From NCBI GenBank assembly GCA_947502765.1, contig CANNBA010000004.1:1-64000 (forward strand): 64,000 nt of DNA, given 5' to 3'. This stretch comes from BACL11 sp945865535. GTDB lineage: Bacteria > Bacteroidota > Bacteroidia > Flavobacteriales > BACL11. This document shows positions 17,090 through 26,164 of the stretch, piece by piece; positions within the stretch are counted from its first letter, which is position 1, and each line of letters starts with the position of its first letter. The position numbers were made by a program, and so were the translations under genes. The notes below the pieces were generated by a model. That model had not been told where the DNA came from. It did not search any database and saw only the letters and a list, made by a program, of their open reading frames with translations.

Positions 17090-18988
17090 TTATTTTTCCT
17101 CTTTCACCTCTTCAAATTCCACATCTGTTACATCATCAGTAGAATTCTCAGTTGTTCCTGCTTTTGAAGCAGCAGCTCCCTCTTCTTGTGATGCCTTATA
17201 CATCTCTTCAGAAGCAGCTGTCCATGCAGTATTGATTTTTTCCATTGAAGTATCAATAGCCGTTAAATCTTTGCTTGCATGTGCTGCTTTCAATTCAGTT
17301 AAAGCTTCTTCAATTGAGGCTTTTTTATCAGCTGATAATTTCTCACCAAATTCCTTAAGCTGCTTTTCAGTTTGGAAAATCATTGCATCAGCTCCATTGA
17401 TTTTATCAGCAGTTTCTTTTGCTTTTTTATCTGCATCAGCATTTGCTTCCGCTTCTTGTTTCATTTTTTTAATTTCCTCATCAGATAAACCAGAAGAAGC
17501 TTCAATCTTAATATTTTGCTCTTTACCGGTTGCTTTATCTTTTGCAGAAACATTCAAAATCCCATTAGCATCAATATCAAAAGTTACTTCAATTTGAGGA
17601 ATTCCTCTTGGTGCTGGCGGAATATTAGCTAATTGAAAACGACCAATTGATTTATTATCATTAGCCATTGGTCTTTCTCCTTGCAATACATGAATATCAA
17701 CAGCAGGTTGATTATCTGCTGCAGTTGAAAATACCTCTGATTTTTTAGTAGGAATAGTAGTGTTTGCCTCAATTAATTTAGTCATAACACTTCCCATAGT
17801 TTCAATACCAAGTGATAGTGGTGTAACATCTAAAAGTAAAACATCAGTAACATCACCTGTTAATACCCCGCCTTGAATTGCAGCTCCAACTGCTACAACC
17901 TCATCTGGATTTACCCCTTTTGAAGGAGTTTTCCCAAAGTTTTTTTCAACAATTTTTTGTATGGCAGGAATTCTTGTTGAACCACCTACTAAAATTACCT
18001 CATCTATGTCAGAAGCAGTCATTCCAGCATCTTTCATTGCCTTTTTACAAGGGGCAATAGTCGCTTGAATTAATTTATCAGCTAATTGCTCAAATTGTGC
18101 TCTTGTTAAAGAACGAACTAAATGCTTAGGTCCTGATGCAGTTGCAGTAATATAAGGCAAATTGATTTCAGTCTGAGTTGAAGATGAAAGCTCAACTTTT
18201 GCTTTTTCTGCTGCTTCTTTTAATCTTTGTAAAGCCATAGGATCTTGTCTTAAATCCATAGTTTCATCTTTTTTGAATTCCTCTGCCAACCAATCAATAA
18301 TTACTTGATCAAAATCATCACCCCCTAGGTGTGTGTCTCCATTTGTTGATTTTACTTCAAAAACTCCATCTCCTAATTCAAGAATAGAAATATCAAAAGT
18401 TCCACCTCCTAAGTCAAAGACTGCAATTGTTTTATCTTCAACAGCTTTATCTAATCCATAAGCAAGTGCAGCAGCTGTTGGCTCGTTAATAATTCTTTCT
18501 ACTTTAAGACCTGCTATTTCACCAGCTTCTTTAGTAGCTTGTCTTTGGGCATCATTAAAGTAAGCCGGCACAGTTACAACAGCTCGAGTAACTGTAGTAC
18601 CTAAATAATCTTCAGCAGTTTTTTTCATTTTCTGTAGTATCATTGCTGATATTTCTTGGGGAGTATACAATCTACCATCAATATCAACTCTTGGAGTATT
18701 GTTATCTCCTTTTACTACTTTATATGAAACATTTTTAATTTCTTTTGCCATAGACGAGAAACTCTCACCCATAAATCTTTTTATAGATGCAATAGTTTTT
18801 GTTGGGTTAGTAATTGCTTGCCTTTTAGCACTATCTCCTACCTTACGTTCACCACCTTCAATAAAAGCAACAATTGAAGGAGTTGTTCTTCCTCCTTCAG
18901 CATTTGGGATTACCACTGGCTCATTCCCTTCCATTACAGAAACACATGAATTTGTTGTTCCTAAATCGATTCCAATAATTTTACTCAT
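17090..18988 (-). CDS. dnaK: Chaperone DnaK (Hsp70)
   Basis: ATP-dependent protein-folding chaperone of the cytosol. The 632-residue protein has IGIDLGTTNSCVSV at the start, the phosphate loops VPAYFNDAQRQATK and AVFDLGGGTFDISIL, VGGSTRIPAIQ, and a substrate-binding domain with LLLDVTPLSLGIET. It ends in the acidic tail VEFEEVKEEK. Length is standard. It has its own promoter and terminator. dnaJ and grpE are not adjacent, and I see no CIRCE element upstream. Confidence 0.98.
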   Translation of the reverse strand: MSKIIGIDLGTTNSCVSVMEGNEPVVIPNAEGGRTTPSIVAFIEGGERKVGDSAKRQAITNPTKTIASIKRFMGESFSSMAKEIKNVSYKVVKGDNNTPRVDIDGRLYTPQEISAMILQKMKKTAEDYLGTTVTRAVVTVPAYFNDAQRQATKEAGEIAGLKVERIINEPTAAALAYGLDKAVEDKTIAVFDLGGGTFDISILELGDGVFEVKSTNGDTHLGGDDFDQVIIDWLAEEFKKDETMDLRQDPMALQRLKEAAEKAKVELSSSTQTEINLPYITATASGPKHLVRSLTRAQFEQLADKLIQATIAPCKKAMKDAGMTASDIDEVILVGGSTRIPAIQKIVEKNFGKTPSKGVNPDEVVAVGAAIQGGVLTGDVTDVLLLDVTPLSLGIETMGSVMTKLIEANTTIPTKKSEVFSTAADNQPAVDIHVLQGERPMANDNKSIGRFQLANIPPAPRGIPQIEVTFDIDANGILNVSAKDKATGKEQNIKIEASSGLSDEEIKKMKQEAEANADADKKAKETADKINGADAMIFQTEKQLKEFGEKLSADKKASIEEALTELKAAHASKDLTAIDTSMEKINTAWTAASEEMYKASQEEGAAASKAGTTENSTDDVTDVEFEEVKEEK

Positions 18989-19037
18989 TTCTTTTTGTTT
19001 TAAATTTTAAAAATTGTTTTCTGATACACTGTTATTG

Positions 19038-19070
19038 CAATTATAATACCATAGTAAATAGGGTGACAAA
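19038..19070 (-). promoter_or_regulatory. dnaK promoter (-33 and -7 elements)
   Basis: On the minus strand TTTG (19067-19070) is followed after 21 bp by TATAATTG (19038-19045), close to the Bacteroidota TTTG-N17-23-TAnnTTTG promoter. The direct repeat TGACA-AAAC-TGACA (19064-19077) overlaps the -33 region. Confidence 0.6.
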
Positions 19071-19114
19071 ACTGACAAAAAAATAACTTACTAGATGAAT
19101 ACTGAAGAAGTACT

Positions 19115-19131
19115 ACTGACAGAGCGTCAGT
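19115..19131 (-). repeat. Inverted repeat after the DUF4249-like gene
   Basis: A perfect 6-bp stem ACTGAC/GTCAGT around AGAGC, four bases past the stop codon of the minus-strand gene. There is no immediate T-tract, so it is a hairpin or weak terminator. The half-site ACTGACA recurs in the dnaK promoter about 40 bp away. Confidence 0.45.
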
Positions 19132-19134
19132 TTA

Positions 19135-20112
19135 TTAGAAGCTTCTATCTAATTCATCAATCAGATAATTCTTTGTGTCTTCAGTTAAACCTATACTATA
19201 CCTAATATGAATATATCTTGAAGAAAAAATTCCAATACCATTATTTATATTTGTAAACTCAGGTCTTTGTTGAACAATGCCCGTTATAGGCTCATTAACT
19301 TTAATATATGTCTTTAGATTTTCTGTTGCTACTGTCATTACTAAATCAAGATCTAAAAACTGTCTTACAACAGTAGTATCATTTGTTAAATTTTGACTTA
19401 AAAAGTTGAAAAATTTCACACCTTCTATTTTAGCCTCCATAGAACTTCCAGTAAAAGTTGCTAAAGGCTGACTCCATACTAAAGTCTTGGTGACACCATT
19501 TTCTAAATAATTAAATTTAATATCTAATTGATAAATTGCTCCATTTTCAGATTCATCCCATTCAATAGTTTTTGATAAAAACTTTGAATTATCTGCTAAA
19601 TCAGGATTATAAAACCCAAATTTAAAAGCTGAATTAAAATTTTTAAAGCTAAAATCACTAATTACCTCTGTATTTGCGCTTACTTTATTACCTGAATTAA
19701 GATTCTTAATAGTAATTGCATATCTATTATTACTAGTTAGAAAACCAGTAGGAGTTACAGCTCTGTAAATAATATTATTATCAGTAGCAAATAGACCATC
19801 TTCTTTATCTATTAAAGTGGTATCAAGTGTAATTGAACTTAAAGTATCATTAGAATATTCTTCTAATTTATGCAATTTTACTTCTAAATCATTTGGATTA
19901 AAATTAATAGAATCGGCATACTGAGCCATTTGCAAAGCATCCATCTCACCAAGAAAAGCTTTGTTAATTCTTACATATTGAGTATCAGAACTTGCATCTA
20001 AAAGCCCATAAACTACTGTAGTTTCTTCCCATTTTGCATTCACATCAAAATCAGTTTCGCAAGCAGTAAAAAGGACAGCAAAAGCACTAAATATTAAAGA
20101 TATTTTTTTCAT
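19135..20112 (-). CDS. Lipoprotein, DUF4249-like
   Basis: A 325-residue predicted lipoprotein: signal peptide with lipobox FTAC (MKKISLIFSAFAVLFTAC) and an acidic residue just after the Cys (CETDFD), which could favour surface display. The body is beta-rich, with VVYGLLDASSDTQYVRINKAFLG near the start, a layout like the DUF4249 family. Members often sit beside TonB-dependent receptors, but none is adjacent here. Function unknown. The ATG is 5 nt after an exact -7 element and divergent from panB. Confidence 0.65.
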   Translation of the reverse strand: MKKISLIFSAFAVLFTACETDFDVNAKWEETTVVYGLLDASSDTQYVRINKAFLGEMDALQMAQYADSINFNPNDLEVKLHKLEEYSNDTLSSITLDTTLIDKEDGLFATDNNIIYRAVTPTGFLTSNNRYAITIKNLNSGNKVSANTEVISDFSFKNFNSAFKFGFYNPDLADNSKFLSKTIEWDESENGAIYQLDIKFNYLENGVTKTLVWSQPLATFTGSSMEAKIEGVKFFNFLSQNLTNDTTVVRQFLDLDLVMTVATENLKTYIKVNEPITGIVQQRPEFTNINNGIGIFSSRYIHIRYSIGLTEDTKNYLIDELDRSF

Positions 20113-20117
20113 GTTGG

Positions 20118-20125
20118 CAAAGTTA
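20118..20125 (-). promoter_or_regulatory. -7 element of the DUF4249-like gene
   Basis: Exact TAACTTTG on the minus strand, 5 nt before the ATG; a leaderless transcript is predicted. Confidence 0.6.
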
Positions 20126-20158
20126 TCACTTTAAATGAGAAAATAAAGCCATATTTTG

Positions 20159-20166
20159 TAAATTTG
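20159..20166 (+). promoter_or_regulatory. -7 element of panB
   Basis: Exact TAAATTTG, 28 nt before the panB ATG, divergent from the DUF4249-like promoter. Confidence 0.65.
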
Positions 20167-20194
20167 CAACTACATTTGTAGTAACTTTAACTAA

Positions 20195-21019
20195 ATGAAA
20201 ATGTCAGCAGTAAAAAAAGATTACAAAAGGGTAACTACAAGCACTCTTACACAGATGAAACAAAATGGAGACAAAATCTCCATGCTTACAGCTTACGATT
20301 ACACCCTGGCTAAAATTATTGATGATGGTGGGATTGATGTCATCTTGGTTGGTGATTCGGCATCTAATGTAATGGCAGGACACGAAACTACACTTCCTAT
20401 TACTCTTGATCAGATGATTTATCACGCCTCATCAGTAGTTAGAGGAGTTACTAGAGCTTTAGTTGTAGTGGATATGCCCTTTGGATCCTATCAAGGAAAT
20501 TCTAAAGAAGCTTTAAGCTCTGCCATTAAAATAATGAAAGAAAGTGGAGGCCATTCGGTAAAACTAGAAGGTGGAAGCGAAATTATTGAATCCGTAGAAA
20601 GAATACTTACTGCTGGAATTCCTGTAATGGGTCATTTAGGTTTAACACCTCAATCCATTTATAAATTTGGAAATTATAGCGTAAGAGCCAAAGAAAAAGA
20701 TGAAGCTGCTAAATTATTAGCAGATGCAAAGTTATTAGAGGCAGCAGGTTGTTTTGCTTTAGTAATAGAAAAAGTACCGGCTAAATTAGCTCAAAAAGTA
20801 GCTGAAAGCATCACTATTCCAGTTATTGGAATTGGTGCAGGAAGTGGAGTAGACGGACAGGTGCTGGTTCTGCATGATATGCTAGGGATGAATCATGAGT
20901 TTAACCCTAGATTCTTAAGACGATATTTGAATCTTTATGATGATATTACAGGAGCTGTAAAACGCTTTGTAGCTGATGTAAAATCAACAGATTTCCCTAA
21001 TGAGAAAGAGCAGTACTAA
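20195..21019 (+). CDS. panB: 3-methyl-2-oxobutanoate hydroxymethyltransferase
   Basis: First committed step of pantothenate synthesis, adding a hydroxymethyl group from methylene-THF to ketoisovalerate. The 274-residue TIM-barrel protein has KISMLTAYDYTLAKIID, VILVGDSASNVMAGHETTLPIT, the metal/substrate segment VVVDMPFGSYQ, and PVIGIGAGSGVDGQVLVLHDMLGM. ATG at 20195 or 20201 are both possible. Its stop overlaps the next gene as TAATG. coaD at 46 kb serves the same coenzyme A pathway. Confidence 0.96.
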   Translation: MKMSAVKKDYKRVTTSTLTQMKQNGDKISMLTAYDYTLAKIIDDGGIDVILVGDSASNVMAGHETTLPITLDQMIYHASSVVRGVTRALVVVDMPFGSYQGNSKEALSSAIKIMKESGGHSVKLEGGSEIIESVERILTAGIPVMGHLGLTPQSIYKFGNYSVRAKEKDEAAKLLADAKLLEAAGCFALVIEKVPAKLAQKVAESITIPVIGIGAGSGVDGQVLVLHDMLGMNHEFNPRFLRRYLNLYDDITGAVKRFVADVKSTDFPNEKEQY

Positions 21020-21681
21020 TGCTTGAAGTATTGTATGAGGACAACCACCTCATTGCTATAAACAAAAAACCAGGCGATATAGTGCAAGCAGATAAAACAG
21101 AAGATGCTCCCCTATCGGATTTTGTAAAAGCATTTATTAAACATAAATACAACAAGCCCGGAGATGTATTTTTAGGAACTATACACAGGTTGGATCGCCC
21201 CACTTCAGGAGTTGTGTTATTTGCCAAAACTTCAAAAGCACTTAGCCGAATGAACGAGCAGTTCAAAAACAAAGAAGTACAAAAAACCTATTGGGCGGTG
21301 GTGGATAATGCTCCAGCTAATAGCTTTGGAACTTTGGATAATTGCTTGCAGAAAAACGAAAAGGAAAACAAATCCTATATAACAAAAGCAGGACAAGGAA
21401 AGCAGGCAGTACTAGATTATAAACTGCTAAAAAAATTGGACAATTTTTACCTTTTAGAAATTAAACCAAAAACGGGCAGACACCACCAAATTAGAGTACA
21501 ATTAGCCAATATAGGTTGCATCATTAAAGGAGATTTAAAATATGGAGCTAAGCGCTCTAACAAAGATGCTAGCATACACCTATTGGCTCAAAAACTAGAG
21601 TTTATACACCCTGTAACAAAACAGGCCATTACTATTATTGCCCCAGCACCTAAAGAGAGCGTGTGGGAGGCTTGTCTCTAA
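21019..21681 (+). CDS. RluA-family 23S/tRNA pseudouridine synthase, short form
   Basis: A 220-residue pseudouridine synthase that isomerises U in RNA. The catalytic motif is HRLDRPTSGVVLFAKT, preceded by VLYEDNHLIAINKKPGDIVQ and followed by KPKTGRHHQIRVQLA. It lacks the N-terminal S4 domain of RluD, so it resembles RluA/RluC-like single-domain members; the target site cannot be assigned. Translationally coupled to panB (TAATG), and its end overlaps convergent priA by 4 bp. Confidence 0.9.
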   Translation: MLEVLYEDNHLIAINKKPGDIVQADKTEDAPLSDFVKAFIKHKYNKPGDVFLGTIHRLDRPTSGVVLFAKTSKALSRMNEQFKNKEVQKTYWAVVDNAPANSFGTLDNCLQKNEKENKSYITKAGQGKQAVLDYKLLKKLDNFYLLEIKPKTGRHHQIRVQLANIGCIIKGDLKYGAKRSNKDASIHLLAQKLEFIHPVTKQAITIIAPAPKESVWEACL

Positions 21682-24122
21682 ACGGGATCAACATCAATTA
21701 TAAAACGAACGGCTTTATAATCACTATGATGTTGCATATTCTCAATAATAGTATTTAGTATCGTTTTTGCACTAGCAATTGAACCCTTTTGCTCAATTTT
21801 TAGCAGTATATTCTTATGGTAATAATTTCTTATTCTAGATATAGCCGGATATTCAGGTCCCAAAACCCTGTTTCCAAAACTCTTGCGCATCATAACCACC
21901 AACTGCTGAGCTGTTTCATCCAACTTTCTTTGGTTTTTATGTTTTAAAGTAATCCCTATAAGTCGATTGTAAGGTGGGTAGTTAAATAATTTTCTTTCCT
22001 GGGCTTGTCTTTTAATAAAAGTGGAGAAATCGTGTTTCTTTAGCAGTTTAAAAATTTCATGTTCCTCATCATAGGTTTGTATTAAAACTTGGCCTTGCTC
22101 TCCTTTTCGCCCTGCCCTGCCTGCTACTTGCATCATGAGTTGAAAAGCTCTTTCATAAGATCTAAAATCAGGAAAATGCAACATACTATCGGCATCTAAA
22201 ATGCAAACCAAAGCTACATTATCAAAATCCAAGCCTTTGGTTACCATTTGGGTTCCTACCAAAATGGCAATCTTCCCATTTTCAAAATCGGTAATCAACT
22301 TTTGATGGGCATGTTTTCCTCTGGTGGTATCATAATCCATACGCTTACTTAGGTGCCCTGGAAAAAGCACTTTTAAACTTTCTTCAATTTGCTCGGTTCC
22401 AAATCCTTTATCGCTAAAATTTGAAGCACTACAACTTGGGCAAATTTTAGGTAATTGCTGGGTATAACCACAATAATGACATTTTAACTGCTTGTTCCAT
22501 TTATGATAAGTAAGGCTTACATCACACTGAGTGCAATTTGGAGTGTAGGCACAAGGTTCGCAGCTCAAAACAGGCGAATAACCCCTTCTATTTTGAAATA
22601 AGATAACTTGCTTTCCTTGCTTTAAAGTTTCATCTATAGCACTTAGCATTTTAGGGGCAAACTGATAAGTCATCTGTTTTTTAAGATGGGCTTTTCTTAT
22701 ATCAATAGTTTGAATTTTGGGCAAAGCAATGCCTTCAAATCTACTGTGCATTTCAACCAATCCATATTTATCTTTTTTGGCATTATAATACGATTCTACT
22801 GAAGGTGTGGCAGAACCTAGCACTACTTTCGATTGATGCAAATGGGCCAAATAAATAGCCCCATCTCTAGCGTGATATCTTGGAGAAGATTGATGCTGTT
22901 TAAAGGAAGAATCATGCTCTTCATCCACAATGATGAGTCCTAAATTATCAAAAGGTAAAAATAAAGCTGACCGAGCCCCTAGCATTACTGGATATTGAAC
23001 TTGCCCACTATCTTGCTCTTGTACTGCTTTCCATATTTCTACTCGTTCTGAATTGTTCAAATGGGAATGAGTAATTCCTACTTTATTGCCAAAATGTTTT
23101 TGCAAACGCTTAATAATTTGAGTGGTTAATGCAATCTCAGGCAGCAAGTACAACACTTGTTTTCCTTTACTTAATTGCTCCTCAATGAGTTTGATATACA
23201 GTTCCGTTTTCCCTGATGAAGTAACCCCATGCAAAAGACAAACATCCTTTTGCTTAAAAGATGCTTTAATCTGATCAAGTGCTATTTTTTGAAAATCAGC
23301 CAACTCTTTGTTTTCAATTAAATCCTCATTCGATTTTAGCAATCTGCTAATACTTTCCTTTTCAACACTAAAAATTCCTTTACTAACTAGAGTATTAAAG
23401 ATTGCCCTGCTAAAATCAATTTCCTTTAGTAAATCAGAAACTGGCCATTTTTTATTTTTAAATTGCTTTTCTAATTGTAGATAAGCGGCAATAAAAGCTC
23501 CTTGCTTTGGGCTTAGCTCTATATTGTCAAGCTTTTTCTCAGAGCTTATAAATTTTACGATTCCTATTTCTTTCTCTTTGTACTTATCGTGTAAATCTTC
23601 TTTTATCTGTATGATTTCCTTTCTGATAAGTTCATTAATAAAAGAAAAAATATTTTTAATAGTGATGAGTTTTGATATCTCATGTATGCTCAGCTCCTCT
23701 TGGCTCGACAATGCATCTAATAAGATGAGCTCATGTGCAGAAAAATGATCCATATCGCCATCAAAATCAGCATGGATAATTACTTTTGACTCACTGGCTA
23801 ATTTGAAAGATGCTGGCAAAGCAGCATTCATTACATCACCCAAATTACACATATAATAATCCGAAACCCAATCCCAAAATTTAAGCTGAAAAGAATTTAC
23901 AATTGGGGCTTCATCCAATATTGCTAAAATGGGTTTTGCAACATAATCAACAGGTTTTTTAGTGTGAATACACTTTATAACTGCTGTATATAACTTTCGG
24001 GCTCCAAATTGTACAACAACTCTTTGGCCTATTAATAAATCATCTTCATCGGTAGAATAGGTAAAAGCACCTTTTAGTGGCAAAGGAAGTATTACATCAA
24101 TATATTTTGTGGTAGTTAACAT
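21678..24122 (-). CDS. priA: Primosomal protein N' (replication restart helicase)
   Basis: 3'-5' DNA helicase that reloads the replisome at stalled forks. The 814-residue protein has an N-terminal 3'BD domain, Walker A GVTSSGKTELY, Walker B DEEHD, and the SF2 motif GSATPSVESY. Cys pairs of the two zinc sites span the CEPCAYTPNCTQCD...CHYCG...CPSC region. The helicase C-lobe has GTQMVTKGLDFDNV and MQVAGRAGR. ATG 24122 is preferred over a TTG nine bases upstream. A near-consensus -7 (CATCTTTG) lies 6 nt before it. Confidence 0.96.
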   Translation of the reverse strand: MLTTTKYIDVILPLPLKGAFTYSTDEDDLLIGQRVVVQFGARKLYTAVIKCIHTKKPVDYVAKPILAILDEAPIVNSFQLKFWDWVSDYYMCNLGDVMNAALPASFKLASESKVIIHADFDGDMDHFSAHELILLDALSSQEELSIHEISKLITIKNIFSFINELIRKEIIQIKEDLHDKYKEKEIGIVKFISSEKKLDNIELSPKQGAFIAAYLQLEKQFKNKKWPVSDLLKEIDFSRAIFNTLVSKGIFSVEKESISRLLKSNEDLIENKELADFQKIALDQIKASFKQKDVCLLHGVTSSGKTELYIKLIEEQLSKGKQVLYLLPEIALTTQIIKRLQKHFGNKVGITHSHLNNSERVEIWKAVQEQDSGQVQYPVMLGARSALFLPFDNLGLIIVDEEHDSSFKQHQSSPRYHARDGAIYLAHLHQSKVVLGSATPSVESYYNAKKDKYGLVEMHSRFEGIALPKIQTIDIRKAHLKKQMTYQFAPKMLSAIDETLKQGKQVILFQNRRGYSPVLSCEPCAYTPNCTQCDVSLTYHKWNKQLKCHYCGYTQQLPKICPSCSASNFSDKGFGTEQIEESLKVLFPGHLSKRMDYDTTRGKHAHQKLITDFENGKIAILVGTQMVTKGLDFDNVALVCILDADSMLHFPDFRSYERAFQLMMQVAGRAGRKGEQGQVLIQTYDEEHEIFKLLKKHDFSTFIKRQAQERKLFNYPPYNRLIGITLKHKNQRKLDETAQQLVVMMRKSFGNRVLGPEYPAISRIRNYYHKNILLKIEQKGSIASAKTILNTIIENMQHHSDYKAVRFIIDVDPV

Positions 24123-24213
24123 CAAAAGCAAAGATGATTATTTTATCAGTAAAAAAAAAGAAATCAGCTATTTATAACTTAATCTAAAACTACTGTTTGT
24201 ATTGAAAAATGAC

Positions 24214-24221
24214 TAATTTTG
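24214..24221 (+). promoter_or_regulatory. -7 element of the MbnP/MbnH-like pair
   Basis: Exact TAATTTTG, 16 nt before the ATG at 24238. A TTTG at 24196-24199 is 14 bp upstream, shorter than usual -33 spacing. Confidence 0.6.
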
Positions 24222-24237
24222 CATTAAATAAAATATT

Positions 24238-25017
24238 ATGAATAAATACTTTTTTCTTTTATTGATTACTCTCCTTTTCTTCTCATGTAAAAAAGAAGAG
24301 GGATGTATGGATCCTACTGCTCTAAACTATAATAGTGATGCTAGTGTAGATGATGGAGGTTGTAATTACGCACCTATAAGTAATTTAAAGATTCATTTCA
24401 CTCAAACTGTAGATGGAAATCCTATAATTTTGAATCAGATGATATATACAAATCAAGCAAATGATAATTATGATGTACAAACAGTAAGGTACTTAATTTC
24501 AGATATTACTTTGCATGCTGATGATGGCACTAGCACCCTATTAGATGAAGTTCATTATGTGGACATTTCAATCGCTTCAAGCTTAATTCTAAATATTCCA
24601 GAGATTACCAATAAAAACTATAATGCTATATCATTTACTATGGGATTAAATGCTATAAAAAATGTTACTAATTTATTTCTAAATGAGAGTTTCTTTCCTG
24701 CATTTGCTTGGCCAGAATTCTTAGGAGGAGGTTATCATTATATGCAACTAGAAGGTGATTATAATACTATCTTTCAAGGATATGCAACACATACTGGAGG
24801 TACAAACGGACTAGACTTCTCATTTACAAAAAACTTTCCTATTTCAACAAATATAGAAAGCGGAAAAACCATAACCATAAATATGGAAATCAATAACTGG
24901 TACTCTAATCCACATACAATCAATCTAGAAGATGATATAATGGAGGATCCAAACGCTCAAGCTTTATTACAAGCTAATGGAGTGGCTGATGTTTTCTCAG
25001 TAATTATTAGTCAATAA
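24238..25017 (+). CDS. MbnP-like copper-site lipoprotein
   Basis: A 259-residue predicted lipoprotein: signal peptide with Cys17 (LLFFSC), then KKEE, an acidic sequence compatible with surface export. Residues 23-42 form a Cys-flanked Asp/Asn-rich tag (CMDPTALNYN...DDGGC). The MbnP-like domain (about 47-259) includes VRYLISDITL, ISFTMGLNAI, FAWPEFLGGGYHYMQLEGDY and INNWYSNPHTINL. In the MbnP/MopE/CorA group a Trp is oxidised to kynurenine by a di-heme partner and binds Cu with two His. Candidate Trps here are W158 and W221. Its stop overlaps the di-heme peroxidase-like gene (TAATG), the expected partner. Confidence 0.8.
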   Translation: MNKYFFLLLITLLFFSCKKEEGCMDPTALNYNSDASVDDGGCNYAPISNLKIHFTQTVDGNPIILNQMIYTNQANDNYDVQTVRYLISDITLHADDGTSTLLDEVHYVDISIASSLILNIPEITNKNYNAISFTMGLNAIKNVTNLFLNESFFPAFAWPEFLGGGYHYMQLEGDYNTIFQGYATHTGGTNGLDFSFTKNFPISTNIESGKTITINMEINNWYSNPHTINLEDDIMEDPNAQALLQANGVADVFSVIISQ

Positions 25018-26102
25018 TGAAAAAGTGGGCATTTCTTCTACTTGGGTCCATCCTACTCTTTTCTTGCAAGAAAGATTTAGCTCCTCTAAGTGGTTGTACT
25101 GATAATACTGCTTTTAATTATAATCCTAATGTAATAACGGATGATGGAAGTTGTATTTATTTTAGTACCACACCCTATTTTATTCAAACTCCACCCGGTT
25201 TTCCTAATATGAATATCCCAGCCAACAATCCAATGACAGTTGAAGGGGTTACATTAGGAGAAAAGTTATTTAAAGACCCTATTCTAAGTGCTGATAACAC
25301 TCAAGCATGTATTAGTTGTCATAAACAAGCTTCTTCTTTTTCTGACCCCAATCAATTTAGCACAGGTATTGATAATATTCAAGGAACAAGAAATGCATCT
25401 GCATTAATAAATCTAGGATGGCATAAAAGTTTTAATTGGGACGGAATCTCTTTAACATTGGAAGAACAAGCATTTGAGCCAGTTATTAATATTATTGAGA
25501 TGCATGATACTTGGCCTAATGTTGAAAATAAACTAAATGCAAACTCTGAATATAAACTACTTTTCAAACAAGCCTTTAATATTGATTATATCGATTCCAA
25601 TCATGTTGTAATGGCAATTGCACAATTTGAAAGAACTCTTATCTCAGTAAATAGCAAGTTTGACAGGTATTTGCGTGGAGAAGTCCAGCTAACACCATCC
25701 GAATTTAGCGGATATGCAATATTTAATTCCGAAAAATCAGATTGTTTTCATTGTCATGGCACTCAAATGTTTATGGATAATAGTTTTCATAATAACGGAT
25801 TAGATATCGAGCCATTTCTTGATTTAGGATTAGGAAAAGTAACAGGAAATCTTTCTGATAATGGAAAATTTAAAACTCCAACTTTACGCAATATTGAATT
25901 TTCTGGACCCTACATGCATGATGGTAGATTCTCTAGTTTGGAAGAGGTTATTGAACATTATAACTCTGGAGGAAAGTATTCATCAACTGTAGATCCATTA
26001 ATGAAAAAGTTAGGAATTGGACTCCAACTAACCAATCAGGAAAAACAAGATCTGATTGCTTTTCTAAAAACATTATCTGATAATAACTTTATTGGCAAAT
26101 AA
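25017..26102 (+). CDS. MbnH / cytochrome c peroxidase-like di-heme lipoprotein
   Basis: A 361-residue predicted lipoprotein: Cys17 in LLFSC followed by KKD, then a tag (residues 27-46, CTDNTAFNYN...DDGSC) like that of the preceding MbnP-like protein. The di-heme domain has haem c motifs CISCH (98-102) and CFHCH (243-247), AIAQFERTLIS between them, and TPTLRNIEFSGPYMHDGRF near the end. MauG/CcpA-family proteins either reduce peroxide or oxidise a protein partner. Adjacency to an MbnP-like gene favours the MbnH role. MbnH itself and bacterial CcpA are not separable by eye. Confidence 0.85.
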   Translation: MKKWAFLLLGSILLFSCKKDLAPLSGCTDNTAFNYNPNVITDDGSCIYFSTTPYFIQTPPGFPNMNIPANNPMTVEGVTLGEKLFKDPILSADNTQACISCHKQASSFSDPNQFSTGIDNIQGTRNASALINLGWHKSFNWDGISLTLEEQAFEPVINIIEMHDTWPNVENKLNANSEYKLLFKQAFNIDYIDSNHVVMAIAQFERTLISVNSKFDRYLRGEVQLTPSEFSGYAIFNSEKSDCFHCHGTQMFMDNSFHNNGLDIEPFLDLGLGKVTGNLSDNGKFKTPTLRNIEFSGPYMHDGRFSSLEEVIEHYNSGGKYSSTVDPLMKKLGIGLQLTNQEKQDLIAFLKTLSDNNFIGK

Positions 26103-26129
26103 GTATAATTTTTATAAAGTTATAAGAAC

Positions 26130-26137
26130 TATATTTG
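26130..26137 (+). promoter_or_regulatory. -7 element of the M43 protease gene
   Basis: Exact TATATTTG, 27 nt before the ATG at 26165. Confidence 0.6.
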
Positions 26138-26164
26138 CAACCCATATTAAAAAAACAAACTAAA

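Noticed and set aside
18989..19134. CIRCE operator upstream of dnaK
   Set aside because: No TTAGCACTC-N9-GAGTGCTAA inverted repeat or close variant is present.
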